A stretch of DNA of 64,000 bases, from positions 52,496 to 116,495 of the forward strand of contig DVNB01000087.1 in NCBI GenBank assembly GCA_018714695.1, given 5' to 3'. Of this stretch, positions 1 through 7,122 are shown piece after piece. The position numbers were made by a program, and so were the translations under genes. The notes under the pieces were generated by a model. That model saw nothing but the letters and a program-made list of their open reading frames with translations. It was not told where the DNA came from and ran no database searches. Position 1 is the first letter of the stretch; each line of letters opens with the position of its first letter. The DNA is from Candidatus Ornithomonoglobus merdipullorum. Its GTDB lineage: Bacteria; Bacillota; Clostridia; UBA1381.

Positions 1-357
1 CCGTTCAAGATGAACGATATTGAGTACCCTGTCTATGTCCTCTATATCCTCCGGGCGGCGTGCCGCAAGCCTGAGGTTCTGATATGCCGTAAGATCCTTG
101 TATATTGCGGGCGACTCTATAAGAGCGCCCGTTTTTGCTATTATACTTTCAAAATTCTCGTGAAGATCCTTGCCGTCTACCTCTATCCTGCCGCTGTCCT
201 CCCGGATGAGTGAGAGCATCGCTTTCATGAGCGTGGTCTTTCCGGAGCCGTTTGGCCCCAGAAGACCGAGGATCTCACCTGTTTTTACGGTGAGCGAAAT
301 ATCGCGTATACCGCGTTTGTTTTTATAAAGCTTTGTAAGACCGGAAATCTTTATCAT
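1..357 (-). CDS. ABC transporter ATP-binding protein (BcrA-like), 3' part cut by window edge
   Basis: The first 119 codons of an ATPase that would power an ABC exporter; the rest lies beyond the left edge. The start ATG at 357 follows GGAGG at a normal distance. Walker A is GPNGSGKT at residues 34-41, and the stretch GALIESPAIYKDLTAYQNL around residues 79-97 is typical of the bacitracin/lantibiotic-type (BcrA) subfamily of peptide exporters. The exported protein at 391-1344 lies 33 nt upstream on the same strand and is probably co-transcribed. The Walker B and signature motifs are outside the window, so the substrate cannot be inferred. Family call is secure; the peptide-export role is inference. 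Confidence 0.9.
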   Translation of the reverse strand, partial: MIKISGLTKLYKNKRGIRDISLTVKTGEILGLLGPNGSGKTTLMKAMLSLIREDSGRIEVDGKDLHENFESIIAKTGALIESPAIYKDLTAYQNLRLAARRPEDIEDIDRVLNIVHLER

Positions 358-390
358 TGCTACATCCTCCTAAATTCAGAACTCCGCGTG

Positions 391-1344
391 TCAGAATTCG
401 ACCTTTACGCGGTTGCCGTTATCGTCATATTCATAAACGTTAACGCCGAGCTCCGAAACAGGCGTTATAACCGTTGTGCCCACATTTGTAAATGCGAGCG
501 TAAGGTCAAAGCTCATTATGTGTTCAGCGCCGGTGCTGTCGGTTCCCTTGAAGTTCACTTCGCCATTCCCGTCGCGTAAAACGCCGTCCTTGCCAACGTT
601 GAAGTTAAGTGTTAGGCTATCGATAACAGGATCGGAACCCATCATATTTATATAGTATTGAGCATCCGACTCGTCGTATGTCATGGTTATCTCGTTTCCG
701 TTTTCGTCATACGATGTGTATGTCGGCCCGCTTTCTGACATCGAGAATACCATGCTCAGCCCCGCATTCACCAGCTCCGGTATCTGTACAGAGTCAAGCG
801 TTATGCTGTATGACGTATGATCGTCAGTATCCTCGGTGCACACGAAGTTGTTGCGCAGATCGCCGACTACCGTGTCCGCGGCAAGCTCCATGAAGCGTAC
901 TACCTTGTCAAATGTGCCGCGCTCCTCATCTCCGATCCCGAGAAGATTTGTGGCAGGCTCGCCCGGATAGTAGTCATGGCGTATGAAGCCGTCGGGATTT
1001 CCGTTATTGTCATAATAGTTGTAATAGTAATAATTGCTGTCCTCGTAGTTCTCCGATACATAGGGGATATCGCCGTCCACATCCGAGACCGACTCGGTGC
1101 GCCCGTGCGTCATCTGGTTGGGAAGATCAGCCTCATAGTCGTATGTTGCTTTTACGAGAGACAGATCATCAAATTTCATCTCCATTGTGCTCGAGATCGT
1201 GCAGTTTGTGTAATCAAGAGCACCTATGAGTGACTTCTTCAGAGAATCGTAGCCGTTTGCCGTCTGGTAGCTCGCGAACGCTGCCGATGTGAGCACGCAT
1301 ACGCCCGCCGCCGCGCAGATCGCTGCTGCGTTTTTCTTTTTCAT
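391..1344 (-). CDS. Exported protein of unknown function upstream of an ABC transporter
   Basis: I do not recognise a family. The protein (317 aa) starts MKKKNAAAICAAAG, a basic n-region and Ala-rich hydrophobic core that reads as a signal peptide, so it is probably secreted or membrane-anchored. The start at 1344 is preferred over the ATG three codons earlier because AGAAAGG lies 9 nt before it and would abut the upstream ATG. The mature part is acidic, rich in Tyr/Asn/Asp (a cluster of YYYYNYYDNNG near residues 106-116) and mostly predicted beta. No lipobox is seen. It sits 33 nt before the ABC ATPase gene, which suggests a substrate-binding or accessory role, but that is only context. Confidence 0.8.
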   Translation of the reverse strand: MKKKNAAAICAAAGVCVLTSAAFASYQTANGYDSLKKSLIGALDYTNCTISSTMEMKFDDLSLVKATYDYEADLPNQMTHGRTESVSDVDGDIPYVSENYEDSNYYYYNYYDNNGNPDGFIRHDYYPGEPATNLLGIGDEERGTFDKVVRFMELAADTVVGDLRNNFVCTEDTDDHTSYSITLDSVQIPELVNAGLSMVFSMSESGPTYTSYDENGNEITMTYDESDAQYYINMMGSDPVIDSLTLNFNVGKDGVLRDGNGEVNFKGTDSTGAEHIMSFDLTLAFTNVGTTVITPVSELGVNVYEYDDNGNRVKVEF

Positions 1345-1648
1345 ATATATCATCCTTTCTGATGTGATATCGTGTATATGTTATCAAGCGGAAGCTTAAT
1401 AAGCGGCTCGCGCCGGCCGCCGCGGGAGATGCTGTTCATGCGCAGCAGCCTCCCGCACACCGGCATTAGGAGTATGTAAGCTTCCGGCTTACAAGTATAT
1501 TCTACCTGTACCCGTTAAAGATTATATAATAAAAGTTTAAACTTTTCATAAACAAATATAACAAAATCCAAAAGCCGCAAGAGTTCTTTAAAATAATATT
1601 GACAAGTGCGCATAAAATGCGTATAATATAGATATACGGAGGTATGCT
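1345..1648. other. Intergenic region with strong hairpins
   Basis: A gap of about 300 nt between divergent genes. The left half is GC-rich and structured: GCGGGAG at 1422-1428 pairs with CTCCCGC at 1450-1456 with further inner pairing, a GC-rich inverted repeat lies at about 1402-1420, and a GTAAGC/GCTTAC hairpin at 1478-1494. These would fall in the 5' leader of the leftward exported-protein gene. The right half is AT-rich and carries the hicA promoter. No gene is seen. Confidence 0.5.
1599..1627 (+). promoter_or_regulatory. hicAB promoter
   Basis: TTGACA at 1599-1604 and TATAAT at 1622-1627, spaced 17 nt: full vegetative consensus. The hicA start is 22 nt past the -10 box, so the leader is very short. 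HicB-type antitoxins usually autorepress here, but no clear operator palindrome was identified. Confidence 0.85.
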
Positions 1649-1822
1649 ATGAAAACAAAAGATCTCATAAAGCTGTTGGAGAAGAATGGCTGGACTTTTA
1701 AAAGGCACGGTGCTAACCATGATATATATGTTAAAGACGGCGAAAGAGAGTCTGTTGTCAGACACAGAGAGATGGATGAAGAACTGGCAAAGGCTATAAT
1801 CAAACGAAGAAATTTGAAATAG
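1649..1822 (+). CDS. hicA: HicA toxin, mRNA interferase
   Basis: A 57-aa protein of the HicA family, small double-stranded-RNA-binding-fold ribonucleases that cleave translating mRNAs. The sequence MKTKDLIKLLEKNGW, then KRHGANHDIYVKDG, matches the family layout; His24 in GANHDIY is the expected catalytic histidine. AT-rich compared with neighbours. The start ATG follows GGAGG (1638-1642) by 6 nt. The HicB antitoxin gene begins 18 nt after the stop, so the pair is one operon under the promoter at 1599. Length is typical of the family and the gene looks intact. Confidence 0.93.
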   Translation: MKTKDLIKLLEKNGWTFKRHGANHDIYVKDGERESVVRHREMDEELAKAIIKRRNLK

Positions 1823-1840
1823 AGAGGAAGGCAGAACAAA

Positions 1841-2233
1841 ATGAAAGAAGCATATCCTATAATAATGTCGCAAGGCAAAGAATTTGTGGTGGTATATGTT
1901 CCTGATTTCAATATAAACACTCAGGGCAGAGATATTGCCGATGCAATGGAGATGGCGCGTGACGCTATAGGCATCATAGGAATCGATATGGAGGATGATC
2001 ATGAAAAGCTGCCGTCGCCTTCCGAATTGTCACAGGTAAAAGCGGGAGACGGAGAGTTTGTAACATTGGTCGATGTCGATTTTGAAGAATACCGAAGAAA
2101 AAATGAGATGCGGAGCGTGAAGAAAAACTGCACCATCCCCGGCTGGCTGAATTATGAAGCCGAGAAGGCAAACATTAATTTCTCAAATGTGTTGCAGAAG
2201 GCCTTGATGGAACAGCTCCATATAACAAGATAA
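1841..2233 (+). CDS. hicB: HicB antitoxin
   Basis: A 130-aa antitoxin that binds and blocks HicA and usually represses its own operon. The N-terminal half (residues 3-60) has the partial RNase H-like fold of HicB: a short strand region (KEFVVVYVPDF) followed by a helix with DAMEMARDAIGI. The C-terminal part, KKNCTIPGWLNYEAEKANI, followed by SNVLQKALMEQL, is the ribbon-helix-helix or related DNA-binding segment seen in this group. The start follows GAGAGGAAGG. A strong terminator closes the operon directly at the stop codon. Intact, consistent with a functional toxin-antitoxin pair. Confidence 0.93.
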   Translation: MKEAYPIIMSQGKEFVVVYVPDFNINTQGRDIADAMEMARDAIGIIGIDMEDDHEKLPSPSELSQVKAGDGEFVTLVDVDFEEYRRKNEMRSVKKNCTIPGWLNYEAEKANINFSNVLQKALMEQLHITR

Positions 2234-2275
2234 ACAAATCGGCTGCCGTATTTTCGTGCGGCAGCCGATTTGTTT
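2233..2275 (+). terminator. Terminator of hicAB
   Basis: An inverted repeat with 17-nt arms (AAACAAATCGGCTGCCG and its complement) around a short loop, ending in TTTGTTT. It begins at the hicB stop codon. Confidence 0.85.
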
Positions 2276-2328
2276 ATGTTAAAAATCAACAAATATATGA
2301 AGTTATGAGTTTTTTCGCAAAAAAACAC

Positions 2329-2358
2329 TTGACAAGCGGGGGTGGGGTGTGTTACAAT
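2329..2358 (+). promoter_or_regulatory. Promoter of the rpmG-secE-nusG-rplKA unit
   Basis: TTGACA at 2329-2334 and TACAAT at 2353-2358, spacing 18 nt, about 95 nt before rpmG. This is the only strong promoter seen before rplA, so the five genes are probably read together. Confidence 0.8.
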
Positions 2359-2453
2359 ATATCCGAATATGAAGAGGTTCTTTTTTTTTGCGTGTCGAAA
2401 AAAATACGAGTCTCTTGATCAAGATAAATGACGAAAACGGAGGTTGAACGAGA

Positions 2454-2603
2454 ATGAGAGTTAAGATCACACTTGCTTGTCAGGAATGCAAGCAGAGAAA
2501 TTACAACACAATGAAGAACAAGAAGAACGATCCGGACAGGCTTGAGATGAACAAGTACTGCAAGTTCTGCAGAAAGCACACTCTGCATAAGGAAACAAAG
2601 TAA
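2454..2603 (+). CDS. rpmG: Ribosomal protein L33
   Basis: A 49-aa large-subunit ribosomal protein of the zinc-binding L33 type. Two CxxC pairs are intact: Cys9/Cys12 and Cys36/Cys39, so this is the zinc-containing form. [17 protein letters not shown] and the basic tail KHTLHKETK match the family. The start follows GGAGG (2440-2444). The placement just upstream of secE and nusG is the usual Firmicutes order. Firmicutes often carry a second, cysteine-free L33 used in zinc shortage; none is seen in this window. Confidence 0.97.
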   Translation: MRVKITLACQECKQRNYNTMKNKKNDPDRLEMNKYCKFCRKHTLHKETK

Positions 2604-2623
2604 TCAGGGTGAAGAAACAGCTT

Positions 2624-2651
2624 GTTTAGAGGAGGCATGCCTCTTTTAAAC
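2624..2651 (+). other. Hairpin between rpmG and secE
   Basis: GTTTA at 2624-2628 and TAAAC at 2647-2651 flank a perfect 12-nt palindrome, GAGGCATGCCTC. A TTTT run follows the centre, so this may be a weak terminator or processing site reducing read-through from rpmG. It overlaps no gene. Confidence 0.35.
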
Positions 2652-2674
2652 GGTCTTTGAAAGGAGTCCATAAT

Positions 2675-2902
2675 ATGGCAGAAGCTAATGTTAAACCGAA
2701 GAAGAAGCCTTTCTTTGCCAGAATGAAGAAGTATTTCAAGGATACGAAATCTGAGCTGAAGAAAGTTACATGGCCTTCAAAGGAGCAGCTTAAAAAGAAC
2801 ACGATCGTTATACTTGTGTTCATTATAATAGTAGGCATATTCCTTTTTGCGTTCGATATGCTGTTCGCATGGCTTTCATCGCTTCTGACAAACATAGTAT
2901 AA
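2675..2902 (+). CDS. secE: Preprotein translocase subunit SecE
   Basis: A 75-aa subunit of the SecYEG channel that clamps SecY. The single membrane helix spans about residues 43-65 (IVILVFIIIVGIFLFAF), preceded by the conserved amphipathic helix and the hallmark KKVTWPSKEQL at 29-39. The Lys-rich N-terminus is cytosolic. This is the short, single-helix form typical of Gram-positive bacteria. The start at 2675 is chosen because AAAGGAG lies 8 nt before it; an in-frame TTG further upstream has no ribosome binding site. nusG follows after 38 nt. Confidence 0.97.
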   Translation: MAEANVKPKKKPFFARMKKYFKDTKSELKKVTWPSKEQLKKNTIVILVFIIIVGIFLFAFDMLFAWLSSLLTNIV

Positions 2903-2940
2903 CACTCTTGGGTTAATGTTTGTCGAAAGGAGCGGTCAGA

Positions 2941-3465
2941 ATGGCTGAGGAAGCGAAATGGTATGTTGCCCACACCTATTCGGGCTACGAGAACAAGGTG
3001 AAGGAAAGCATCGAAAAAACGGTCGAGAACCGCGGACTCGAGGACCTCATAAAGGATGTAAAGGTCCCGGTTGAGGATGTCATAGAAAAACGCGGAGACA
3101 AGGAAAAGGTTGTTTCGAGAAAAATATTCCCGGGCTACGTCGTCATCAAGATGGTCATGACCGACGAAAGCTGGTACGTCGTTCGGAATACGCGCGGCGT
3201 TACGGGATTTGTCGGACCCGGCTCCAAGCCTGTTCCGCTTACCGATGCCGAGGTCGAGAAGATGGGTGTTGACACAGTGCGTCACGCCGATCTCGGGTTC
3301 AAGGTAGGAGATCTCGTAGAGATCAAGGCGGGACCGATGGAAGGCTTCTCGGGAAATATTGAAAAGATCGACCATGAGACCGGAACTCTCTGGGTAACGG
3401 TTTCGATGTTCGGCCGCGAGACATCGGTAGAGATAGACAGCTCGCAGGTCAAGGCGGTAGACTGA
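2941..3465 (+). CDS. nusG: Transcription elongation factor NusG
   Basis: A 174-aa factor binding RNA polymerase, affecting pausing and Rho action and linking transcription to ribosomes. The NGN domain (about residues 4-112) begins AKWYVAHTYSGYE and includes FPGYVVIKM and the loop VRNTRGVTGFVG. The KOW domain (about 120-174) holds GDLVEIKAGPMEGFSG. The start at 2941 is preceded by AAAGGAG at normal distance. Length is standard. It follows secE and precedes rplK as in most Firmicutes. Confidence 0.97.
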   Translation: MAEEAKWYVAHTYSGYENKVKESIEKTVENRGLEDLIKDVKVPVEDVIEKRGDKEKVVSRKIFPGYVVIKMVMTDESWYVVRNTRGVTGFVGPGSKPVPLTDAEVEKMGVDTVRHADLGFKVGDLVEIKAGPMEGFSGNIEKIDHETGTLWVTVSMFGRETSVEIDSSQVKAVD

Positions 3466-3538
3466 TATCAGGTTCTACCGGAAAAAGCTTTATCCGGGAG
3501 GCTTCAGCGTCCCGATAAGATATATCCCTCTGGTAACA

Positions 3539-3568
3539 GTGGGAGGGCGAAAAGCCCGCAATTACCAC
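3539..3568 (+). promoter_or_regulatory. Structured leader motif before rplK
   Basis: In the 147-nt nusG-rplK gap, GTGG (3539-3542) and CCAC (3565-3568) enclose a GGGC-gaaaa-GCCC hairpin; TGGTAA/TTACCA can extend or replace the outer stem. A motif with the same GTGGGAG...CCAC layout precedes rplA. Ribosomal-protein leaders of the L11/L1 operon are known sites of L1 autoregulation; assigning this element to that role is inference. Confidence 0.5.
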
Positions 3569-3612
3569 ATATAGCGCGTCAGGCGCTATGAATATTTAAG
3601 GAGGTGGCCGTA

Positions 3613-4038
3613 ATGGCACAGAAGGTAGCAGGTTATATTAAATTACAGATTCCGGCCGGAAAAGCTACACCGGCACCGCCGGTTGGTCCGGCACTTGGTC
3701 AGCATGGTGTAAACATCATGCAGTTTACAAAGGAATTCAATGAAAAGACGGCAAAGGACGCAGGCTTGATCATTCCGGTTGTTATTACCGTATACGCTGA
3801 CCGTTCATTCTCATTCGTCACAAAGACACCGCCGGCTGCGGTTCTTATCAAGAAGGCTTGTAAGATACAGAGCGGTTCGGGTGTTCCGAACAAGACAAAG
3901 GTAGCTACTATTTCACAGGCTGATCTTCGCCAGATAGCAGAGACAAAGATGCCCGACCTCAATGCAGCGTCGGTTGAGGCTGCTATGAGCATGATCGCCG
4001 GCACATGCAGAAGCATGGGCGTTATAGTAGGCGACTGA
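3613..4038 (+). CDS. rplK: Ribosomal protein L11
   Basis: A 141-aa protein of the ribosomal GTPase-associated centre, binding 23S rRNA with L10. The N-terminal domain ([20 protein letters not shown], here residues 9-28) is the flexible proline-rich domain involved in factor binding and stringent-response sensing; the C-terminal RNA-binding domain holds [12 protein letters not shown]. The chosen start has AGGAGG 8 nt upstream; an in-frame GTG lies inside that ribosome binding site. Length and sequence are standard. Confidence 0.98.
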   Translation: MAQKVAGYIKLQIPAGKATPAPPVGPALGQHGVNIMQFTKEFNEKTAKDAGLIIPVVITVYADRSFSFVTKTPPAAVLIKKACKIQSGSGVPNKTKVATISQADLRQIAETKMPDLNAASVEAAMSMIAGTCRSMGVIVGD

Positions 4039-4062
4039 TTTCTCATTATCTATTATAAAACG

Positions 4063-4090
4063 GTGGGAGAGATTTTTCTCGCAGGACCAC
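4063..4090 (+). promoter_or_regulatory. Structured leader motif before rplA
   Basis: GTGG (4063-4066) and CCAC (4087-4090) enclose a GAGA/TCTC hairpin. It repeats the layout of the element before rplK at 3539-3568, so both may be bound by the same ribosomal protein (L1 is the natural candidate). The GAAGGAGG ribosome binding site of rplA follows directly. Confidence 0.5.
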
Positions 4091-4106
4091 GAAGGAGGAT
4101 TTAATA

Positions 4107-4799
4107 ATGTTCAGAGGTAAGAAATACAAGGACAGCGTAAAGCTTATAGACAAGTCAAAGCTCTATGACGCCGACGAAGCTATGAAGCTCGTTACACAGA
4201 CGTCAAAGGCTAAGTTCGATGAGACCGTTGAGGCTCATATAAAGCTCGGTGTTGATTCAAGACACGCGGATCAGCAGGTAAGAGGAGCTATCGTTCTTCC
4301 GCACGGAACAGGTAAGAGCGTAAGAGTGCTCGTTTTTGCAAAGGGCGCGAAGGCTGACGAGGCTAAAGAGGCCGGCGCAGATTTCGTAGGTGAGGCAGAG
4401 CTCGTTCAGAAGATACAGGGCGAGAACTGGTTCGATTTTGACGTTGTTGTTGCGACACCGGATATGATGGGTGTTGTTGGACGTCTCGGTAAGGTGCTCG
4501 GTCCTAAGGGACTCATGCCGTCACCGAAGGCAGGTACTGTAACGATGGACGTTGCAAAGGCTGTTAAGGAGATCAAGGCAGGTAAGATCGAGTACAGACT
4601 TGACAAGACAAATATCATCCACTGCCCGATAGGCAAGGCATCATTCGGCGATGCAAAGCTTCTTGAGAACTTCAACGCACTTATGGGCGCTGTTATCAAG
4701 GCTAAGCCGTCGGCAGCAAAGGGTCAGTACCTGAGAAGCGTTGTTGTTGCGTCAACAATGGGACCGGGAATCAAGATCAACCAGGCTAAGCTCGGATAA
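4107..4799 (+). CDS. rplA: Ribosomal protein L1
   Basis: A 230-aa protein of the L1 stalk, which moves deacylated tRNA through the E site; in many bacteria it also represses its own operon by binding mRNA. The family signature region, [20 protein letters not shown] (about residues 127-146), is intact, as is the second-domain segment around [11 protein letters not shown]. Last gene of the rpmG-to-rplA run. A hairpin without a clear T-run (4811-4848) follows, so termination before the rplJ promoter may be partial. Confidence 0.98.
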   Translation: MFRGKKYKDSVKLIDKSKLYDADEAMKLVTQTSKAKFDETVEAHIKLGVDSRHADQQVRGAIVLPHGTGKSVRVLVFAKGAKADEAKEAGADFVGEAELVQKIQGENWFDFDVVVATPDMMGVVGRLGKVLGPKGLMPSPKAGTVTMDVAKAVKEIKAGKIEYRLDKTNIIHCPIGKASFGDAKLLENFNALMGAVIKAKPSAAKGQYLRSVVVASTMGPGIKINQAKLG

Positions 4800-4912
4800 T
4801 TTTAAATATATGCGGACCAAGGACTTCGTTTAGGGGTCCTGTATCCGCCGTAAAACATTTGCGGCGGAATATCTTCTACCCCGAAAAATTTCGGGAAATT
4901 TGAAAAATATAC

Positions 4913-4941
4913 TTGACAACTCGAGGTACATGTGATATACT
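4913..4941 (+). promoter_or_regulatory. Promoter of rplJ-rplL
   Basis: TTGACA at 4913-4918 and TATACT at 4936-4941, 17-nt spacing. It feeds the L10 leader below, so rplJL is transcribed separately from rplKA. Confidence 0.88.
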
Positions 4942-4947
4942 ATCCGA

Positions 4948-5054
4948 GTTGACACACCGTAGACAGTCGGCAGGAGAGATCCGTAAGTCCCACCGAGGTA
5001 TAATAATTCCTATGAATTTTATGGCTCTTCACGTCTGCGGCGAAGAGCCTTTTA
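4948..5054 (+). ncRNA. Ribosomal protein L10 leader
   Basis: The 5' leader of rplJ matches the known Firmicutes L10 leader: CACACCGTAGACAGTCGGC, then GGAGAGATCCGTAAGTCCCACCG (conserved kink-turn region that L10(L12)4 binds), then a terminator-like hairpin GGCTCTTC...GAAGAGCC followed by TTTTAT at about 5022-5054. The known role is autoregulation by the L10-L7/L12 complex through attenuation; the motif order is seen here directly. Confidence 0.9.
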
Positions 5055-5099
5055 TATTGTATAAAGGGCGAGCAGAATTCTACAGGAGGTGAAAACATT

Positions 5100-5681
5100 A
5101 TGCCAAACGCACAGGTTTTGGAAGCAAAACAGGCACAGGTCGCTGAGGCTGCCGAGCTCATAAAGAGCGCACAGACAGGTGTCCTCGTTGACTACAGAGG
5201 TCTTAACGTTGCGGAGGACACAGAACTGCGCAACAAGCTTCGTGAAGCTAACGTTAAGTATTTTGTTATCAAGAACAAGATCTTGAAGCGCGCGGTCGAC
5301 GAGATCGGGCTTGAGGGTCTTGATGAGGTCCTTCACGGACCGACAGCGCTCGCTGTATCGGCTGATGACGCAGTAGCGCCGGCAAAGGTCATTGCAGACT
5401 TTGCAAAGACGAATGATAAGCTCGAGATCAAGGGCGGTTTCATGGACGGAGCGGTAATGAGCTTAGACGAGGTCAAGCAGCTCGCGGCTACACCGAACTT
5501 CGAGACATTGATCGCGAAGATGATGGGCAGCATGCTCTCATCTGTAAGCGGACTGGCAAGACTTCTTGCTACAGTTGCGGACGGCGGCGTAGAGATACCC
5601 GACCTTATCGCAAAGAAGGCTGCAGAAGCGGCACCCGCAGAGGAAGCGGCTGCTCCGGCAGAAGAGGCTCCGGCCGAATAA
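5100..5681 (+). CDS. rplJ: Ribosomal protein L10
   Basis: A 193-aa protein forming the base of the ribosomal stalk, binding 23S rRNA and L11 through its N-terminal domain and L7/L12 dimers through a C-terminal helix. The opening part includes TGVLVDYRGLNVAED and the RNA-binding KYFVIKNKILKRA. The tail after residue 170 is low-complexity Ala/Pro/Glu (EEAAAPAEEAPAE), longer than in many relatives and resembling the hinge of L7/L12. The ATG follows AGGAGG. Regulated by the L10 leader. Confidence 0.97.
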   Translation: MPNAQVLEAKQAQVAEAAELIKSAQTGVLVDYRGLNVAEDTELRNKLREANVKYFVIKNKILKRAVDEIGLEGLDEVLHGPTALAVSADDAVAPAKVIADFAKTNDKLEIKGGFMDGAVMSLDEVKQLAATPNFETLIAKMMGSMLSSVSGLARLLATVADGGVEIPDLIAKKAAEAAPAEEAAAPAEEAPAE

Positions 5682-5717
5682 TCCAAATTTTATATTTATA
5701 TTCAGGAGGAAAATAAA

Positions 5718-6089
5718 ATGGCAGATTTGAATGCGATCCTTGATTCGATCAAGGAATTAAAGTTACTTGAAGTTGCAGAACTCGTAAAGATGATGGAAGA
5801 GGAATTCGGCGTAAGCGCAGCTGCTCCGGTAATGGTTGCAGGCGCTGCTGAAGGCGGTGCTGCGGCAGCAGACGAGAAGACAGAGTTTGATGTTGTTCTC
5901 GCTGAGGTTGGTGCATCGAAGATGAATGTTATAAAGGTAGTTAAGAACCTCACAGGTCTCGGCCTTAAGGAAGCTAAGGCATTGGTAGACGGCGCACCGG
6001 GAACGATCAAGGAAGCTGTTCCGACAGAAGAGGCTCAGAAGATGAAGGCTGAGCTCGAAGAGGCAGGCGCTAAGGTTGAATTGAAGTAA
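5718..6089 (+). CDS. rplL: Ribosomal protein L7/L12
   Basis: A 123-aa stalk protein, present as several dimers per ribosome, recruiting EF-Tu, EF-G and other GTPases. The N-terminal dimerisation domain (residues 1-35), an Ala/Gly-rich hinge (about 36-53) and the globular domain with [19 protein letters not shown] are all in place. 36 nt after rplJ, with an AGGAGG ribosome binding site. Standard length. In most bacteria rpoB follows; here yceD does. Confidence 0.98.
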   Translation: MADLNAILDSIKELKLLEVAELVKMMEEEFGVSAAAPVMVAGAAEGGAAAADEKTEFDVVLAEVGASKMNVIKVVKNLTGLGLKEAKALVDGAPGTIKEAVPTEEAQKMKAELEEAGAKVELK

Positions 6090-6155
6090 TAACGCTCTGA
6101 TATTTAAAAGTGCGATCCGCTTTGCATAAGACGGTTCTGAGGAGGGAGATCATTA

Positions 6156-6677
6156 ATGAAGATCGATGTTTCATCTATTTTAAAGATCACCGGTGCGAGA
6201 GTTGAAATCGACGGGAAAGTCGATCTCAAGGATGCCGATTTTCTCGGCGAGTCGTATAAGTTCGAGGAACCGCTCACTGTTTCGGGCGAGATATATAATA
6301 ACGGTCAGACGCTCACTTTGGAGGCGCATGTAACGGGGAAGATGATCACCGAATGCGCGAGATGTCTGAGCGAAGTTCATGCCGATGTTGATTTTAATGT
6401 TGAGGAATACCTTGCAAGAGATGACGGACGTGAGGCTCGCGGTGACGAGGAGGATATAATCCTCTTTGACGGACATGAGGTGGAGCTCGATGATATTGTG
6501 CGGGACAGGTTTTTGATGAACCTTTCCGGAAGATATCTGTGCCGTGATGACTGTAAGGGTTTATGTCCTGTCTGCGGTCATAACCTCAATGAGGGAGACT
6601 GCGGCTGCAACAGGGAGTATATCGACCCGAGATGGCAGGCACTGGCGGATATTATGAAAGGGCAGACGGAGGAATGA
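6156..6677 (+). CDS. yceD: YceD/DUF177 family protein
   Basis: A 173-aa protein of the DUF177 family, nearly always encoded just before rpmF and linked in other bacteria and plants to accumulation of 23S rRNA or large-subunit assembly. The central ECARCLSEV and the C-terminal cysteine cluster CRDDCKGLCPVCGHNL with a later CGC suggest a metal-binding knuckle. The start at 6156 follows GAGGAGGGAGA. rpmF lies 53 nt downstream, the usual pairing. Molecular function not established from sequence. Confidence 0.9.
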   Translation: MKIDVSSILKITGARVEIDGKVDLKDADFLGESYKFEEPLTVSGEIYNNGQTLTLEAHVTGKMITECARCLSEVHADVDFNVEEYLARDDGREARGDEEDIILFDGHEVELDDIVRDRFLMNLSGRYLCRDDCKGLCPVCGHNLNEGDCGCNREYIDPRWQALADIMKGQTEE

Positions 6678-6730
6678 TCCTTCCGTTATGCCGATACGAT
6701 CAGAGTAGAATTATTATGGAGGTGTAATCA

Positions 6731-6910
6731 ATGGCAGTACCTAAGAATAAAACGTCAAAAGCCAGAAGAGATAAAAGACGTGCCAACTGGAAGCTTACTG
6801 CACCGGATTTGGTGGAGTGCCCGCAGTGCCACGCTTTGAAAATGCCTCACAGAGTTTGTCCCACATGCGGATATTACAAAGGTAAAGAAGTTATCAAGGT
6901 TGAGGATTGA
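6731..6910 (+). CDS. rpmF: Ribosomal protein L32
   Basis: A 59-aa large-subunit protein. [20 protein letters not shown] is the standard N-terminus. The zinc-binding cysteines Cys30/Cys33 and Cys43/Cys46 are intact. The ATG follows GGAGGTG. A strong terminator follows after about 20 nt. In many bacteria plsX and the fatty-acid genes come next; here the strand switches to an unrelated phosphoesterase gene. Confidence 0.97.
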   Translation: MAVPKNKTSKARRDKRRANWKLTAPDLVECPQCHALKMPHRVCPTCGYYKGKEVIKVED

Positions 6911-6928
6911 TTTCGGCTTGAAAATAAT

Positions 6929-6976
6929 AAGAGGTGATGCGCAGAACCACGGTTTTGCCGCATCACCTCTTTTTGT
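6929..6976 (+). terminator. Terminator after rpmF
   Basis: AAGAGGTGATGCG and its exact complement around a 17-nt loop, followed by TTTTTG. Ends the rplJ-rplL-yceD-rpmF unit. Confidence 0.88.
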
Positions 6977-7023
6977 GTTATACTAAATATTTGTGTGTTT
7001 TGCAAGTGTATTTTGTGAATAAA

Positions 7024-7065
7024 ATAAAAAGCCCACTGCGCGGTCCGCTCTGCGCGTGAGCTTTA
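7024..7065 (-). terminator. Terminator of the phosphoesterase gene
   Basis: Read leftward, AAAGCTCACGCGC pairs (two G-U pairs) with GCGCAGTGGGCTTT and is followed by TTTATTTT. Lies about 60 nt past the stop of the gene at 7123. Confidence 0.75.
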
Positions 7066-7122
7066 TCTTTGAAATTATAATTATATTAATAGAGATTTTA
7101 TGAATACAGCATTTTAATATTA

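Noticed and set aside
2604-2674. tRNA-Trp gene between rpmG and secE, as in some Firmicutes
   Set aside because: No tRNA-like arms or T-loop sequence in this 71-nt gap, only a hairpin.
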